Origin: Georgenia ruanii
GTDB lineage: Bacteria; Actinomycetota; Actinomycetes; Actinomycetales; Actinomycetaceae
Direction of reading: 5' to 3'
DNA length: 64,000 nucleotides
Assembly: GCF_009193175.1 (NCBI RefSeq)
Contig: NZ_VUKE01000001.1
Coordinates: 62,001-126,000 of the forward strand
This document shows positions 62,114-64,000 of this stretch, piece by piece; within the stretch, counting starts at the first letter, position 1, and each line of letters begins with the position of its first letter. The position numbers and the translations under genes are program-made. Below the pieces are notes generated by a model. It saw nothing but the letters and a program-made list of their open reading frames with translations. It did not search any database and was not told where the DNA came from.

Positions 62114-63003
62114 CGGGACTCCCCCGCGGTCAGGTGGATGAAGAGGTCCTGCAGGGGAACGCCGCCGAGCCGGAGGCCGGCCGCGGCGGCCCGGTCCAGG
62201 GCGCCGTCGTCGAGGTCGTCGAAGACGGTGACCTGTCGGGTGGGGCCCAGGTCGCGGGTGCCGACGACCCCGAGGCCGGCGACGGCGGCGTCGACCCGGT
62301 CGGCGGGCCCGGTGATGGTGACGCCCTTGGCGCGCAGGGCGTCGGTCTCCTCGCACAGCAGCACCCGCCCGCCGTCGAGGATCACCACCCTCTCGAGCAG
62401 GTGCTCGACCTCGCCGATGAGGTGGCTGGAGAGGATCACCGTGCGGGGGTGGGCCACGACGTCGGTCAGCAGCACGTCGTAGAAGCGCTGCCGCGACGGG
62501 GCGTCCATGCCGAGGTGGACCTCGTCGAAGATGGTCAGGGGCGCGCGGGTGGCGAGGCCGATGACGGCGCCGAGCGCCGACCGCTGCCCGCGGGACAGAT
62601 GGTCCGGGGTCTTGCGGCGGTCGAGGGCGAAGGCGTCGACCAGCTCCTCCGCCCAGGCGGCGTCAAAGCCGGGGCGCATGGCGGCGGCGTACCGGAGGTT
62701 GGTGGCGACCTTCTCGTAGGCCAGCACGTCGCCGCCCTCGCGGACGAGGCCGGTGCCGGCCATGACGCGGGCGTTCTCGAACGGGTCCTCCCCGTCCACG
62801 CGCACCTCGCCCGATGCGCCGCGGCGCATCGCGGCGAGCACGGACAGCAGCGTGGTCTTGCCGGAGCCGTTGCGGCCCAGCAGCCCGTAGATGCCGCCGG
62901 CGGGCAGGTCGAAGGTGACACCGCCGAGTGCCGTGGTGCGGCCGTAGCGCACGGTCAGGTCGCGCACGGCGACACCGAACCCGGCCTCGTGCTGAGCGGT
63001 CAT
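62110..63003 (-). CDS. ABC transporter ATPase (YtrB-like)
   Basis: A 297-residue ATPase. Walker A is GRNGSGKTTLL, the signature is the variant LSRGQRSALGAV, Walker B is LTIFDEVHLGMD, and the H-loop is SSHLIGEVEHLLERV. It belongs to the group paired with YtrA-type GntR regulators. It overlaps gntR and the membrane gene by four nt on each side. Substrate is unknown; envelope-stress export is typical for such operons. Confidence 0.92.
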   Translation of the reverse strand: MTAQHEAGFGVAVRDLTVRYGRTTALGGVTFDLPAGGIYGLLGRNGSGKTTLLSVLAAMRRGASGEVRVDGEDPFENARVMAGTGLVREGGDVLAYEKVATNLRYAAAMRPGFDAAWAEELVDAFALDRRKTPDHLSRGQRSALGAVIGLATRAPLTIFDEVHLGMDAPSRQRFYDVLLTDVVAHPRTVILSSHLIGEVEHLLERVVILDGGRVLLCEETDALRAKGVTITGPADRVDAAVAGLGVVGTRDLGPTRQVTVFDDLDDGALDRAAAAGLRLGGVPLQDLFIHLTAGESR

Positions 63004-63371
63004 CGCTCGGTCCTCCTGGGGTGGGTGCGGGTGATGTGCCCGACGAGCTCGTCGACGCCGATGCCGAGCAGGTCGGCCTGGGCCAGGGCGGGGTCGAGCA
63101 CCTCGGCGAAGAAGGTCTGCCGGTGCTGGTCCAGCAGGCGCTCGCGGGCGCCGGACGCGACGAACATGCCCACGCCCCGGCGCTTGTAGAGCAGCCCCTC
63201 GTCGACCAGCTCGGCGAAGGCCTTGGCCGCGGTGGCGGGGTTGATGCGGTACGTCGTGGCGTACTGGGTGGTCGACATGACCTGTCCCTCCTCGGGAAGG
63301 GTGCCGGCGAGGATCTCGGCGCGGATCTGCTGGGCGATCTGGACGTAGATGGGCTCACGTCCCTCGAACAT
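63000..63371 (-). CDS. GntR family regulator (YtrA subfamily)
   Basis: A 123-residue repressor with a winged-helix domain (PIYVQIAQQIRAEILAGTL, VMSTTQYATTYRINPATAAKAF, EGLLYKRRGVGMFV) and only a short C-terminal dimerisation stretch, the YtrA pattern without an effector domain. It heads the ABC operon and has a GGAGGTGG site. A perfect inverted repeat 20 nt before its start is the likely operator, so autoregulation is expected. Confidence 0.93.
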   Translation of the reverse strand: MFEGREPIYVQIAQQIRAEILAGTLPEEGQVMSTTQYATTYRINPATAAKAFAELVDEGLLYKRRGVGMFVASGARERLLDQHRQTFFAEVLDPALAQADLLGIGVDELVGHITRTHPRRTER

Positions 63372-63391
63372 GACCCACCTCCACGGCGCTT

Positions 63392-63417
63392 TGGTTCATT
63401 ACTCGACTAATGAACCA
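63392..63417. promoter_or_regulatory. GntR operator palindrome
   Basis: TGGTTCATTA and TAATGAACCA form a perfect 10-bp inverted repeat around CTCGAC. It is AT-rich against its surroundings and lies between gntR and the GPP34 gene, where it can overlap the operon promoter. Confidence 0.8.
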
Positions 63418-63472
63418 CAGAACCTGGACTTGGGCAAGGAGTTTCCTCCCGGGTCCGCCGCGGCCCCCTCGC

Positions 63473-63478
63473 TAGGGT
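63473..63478 (+). promoter_or_regulatory. -10 hexamer of a probable leaderless promoter (GPP34 gene)
   Basis: TAGGGT followed by six nt and the ATG at 63485. Confidence 0.5.
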
Positions 63479-63484
63479 GGCGTC

Positions 63485-64000
63485 ATGCTGCTCGCCGAGG
63501 ACCTGCTGCTTCTGCTCACCGACGACGCCAGCGGTCGCCCGACGCTCGACGGCACACGCCTCGACCTGGTCCTGGCCGGCGCGGTGGTGCTCGACCTGGC
63601 GGTGGCCGGCCGCGTCGACGTCAGCGGGCCCGGCGAGCCGGTGCGCCCCGGGCGGCTCGTGGTCCGGGCCCCCTCCCCCACCGGCGACGCCGTCCTCGAC
63701 GAGGCGCTGCGCCGCGTCGCCGCGCGCCGCCCGGCCAAGCCGGAAGCGGTGCTGCCCGGGCTCGCCAAGCAGCTGCGCCCCACCCTGCTCACCCGGCTGA
63801 CCGAGCGCGGCATCCTGCGCGCCGCGGAGGGCCGGGTGCTGGGCATCTTCCCCACGCGGGCCTGGCCGGCGGCGGACTCCTCCCACGAGGACGGCGTGCG
63901 CCGGGGGCTGCACGAGGTGCTCGTGGTCGGGCGGTCACCGGCGCCTCGCGAGGCCGCCCTGATCTCCCTGCTCGACGCCGCCGGTCAGGTGCCCAAGGTC
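63485..64000 (+). CDS. GPP34 family phosphoprotein (partial, runs off the window)
   Basis: The first 172 residues of a Golgi phosphoprotein 3-like protein. The start MLLAEDLLLLLTDDASGRP and the segment GAVVLDLAVAGRVDV are typical. Bacterial members are common in actinobacteria; phosphoinositide-like lipid binding is known for the eukaryotic relatives only, so the role here is unknown. The ATG at 63485 has TAGGGT six nt upstream. The 3' end is outside the window. Confidence 0.88.
   Translation, partial: MLLAEDLLLLLTDDASGRPTLDGTRLDLVLAGAVVLDLAVAGRVDVSGPGEPVRPGRLVVRAPSPTGDAVLDEALRRVAARRPAKPEAVLPGLAKQLRPTLLTRLTERGILRAAEGRVLGIFPTRAWPAADSSHEDGVRRGLHEVLVVGRSPAPREAALISLLDAAGQVPKV

Overview
The window is a 64-kb piece of a very GC-rich actinobacterial chromosome. 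Gene order (rpsB-tsf, pyrH-frr-cdsA-rlmN, dxr-rseP-ispG, proS, rimP-nusA-ylxR-infB-rbfA-truB-ribF, rpsO-pnp-M16, dapB, dapA, RNase J), the DUF2469, DUF4081 and GPP34 families, a DUF222/HNH gene and heavy GTG start use all fit Actinomycetes, most likely Micrococcales near Cellulomonadaceae/Bogoriellaceae. The genus cannot be fixed by eye. No tRNA, rRNA, CRISPR, prophage or insertion sequence was seen.

Layout. 0.3-5.5 kb: formaldehyde dehydrogenase-like ADH, a His-rich peptide, RNase J, dapA and a GNAT. 5.7-11.6 kb: accessory genes (DUF222/HNH, secreted GH3, small hydrolase) around dapB. 11.6-26.9 kb: RNA metabolism and translation genes on the minus strand (M16, pnp, rpsO, a Clp ATPase, ribF, a Cys/His-rich peptide, truB, rbfA, infB, ylxR, nusA, rimP). 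27-37 kb: DUF4439-like lipoprotein, AI-2E family exporter, proS, Fpg/Nei glycosylase, small unknown genes, two GNATs and ispG. 37-46 kb: rseP, dxr, a DivIVA-like gene, rlmN, cdsA, frr, pyrH, tsf, rpsB. 46.5-57.5 kb: an M23 peptidase, xerC-dprA-comM-yraN, DUF2469-rnhB-lepB, rplS, and trmD-rimM-KH-rpsP. 57.7-64 kb: NhaA fusion, a GntR-controlled operon with two ABC ATPases and two permeases, and the start of a GPP34 gene.

Main observations. (1) Sixteen genes that begin transcription units carry an NANNNT -10-like hexamer only 6-7 nt before the start codon, so they are probably leaderless; operon-internal genes have Shine-Dalgarno sites. (2) GC-rich minisatellites recur: arrays in spacers at 8.1, 10.8, 18.7, 20.2, 38.6, 48.3 and 51.6 kb, and in-frame arrays inside dxr, infB, pnp and the M23 gene. 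The dxr array adds three 10-residue repeats to an essential enzyme. (3) TrmD is fused to a GNAT acetyltransferase domain. (4) NhaA carries a thioredoxin-like tail that has lost its CxxC. (5) A perfect 16-bp hairpin interrupts the rpsP-KH-rimM-trmD operon. (6) A perfect 10-bp inverted repeat precedes the gntR ABC operon. Several long GC hairpins follow operon ends.
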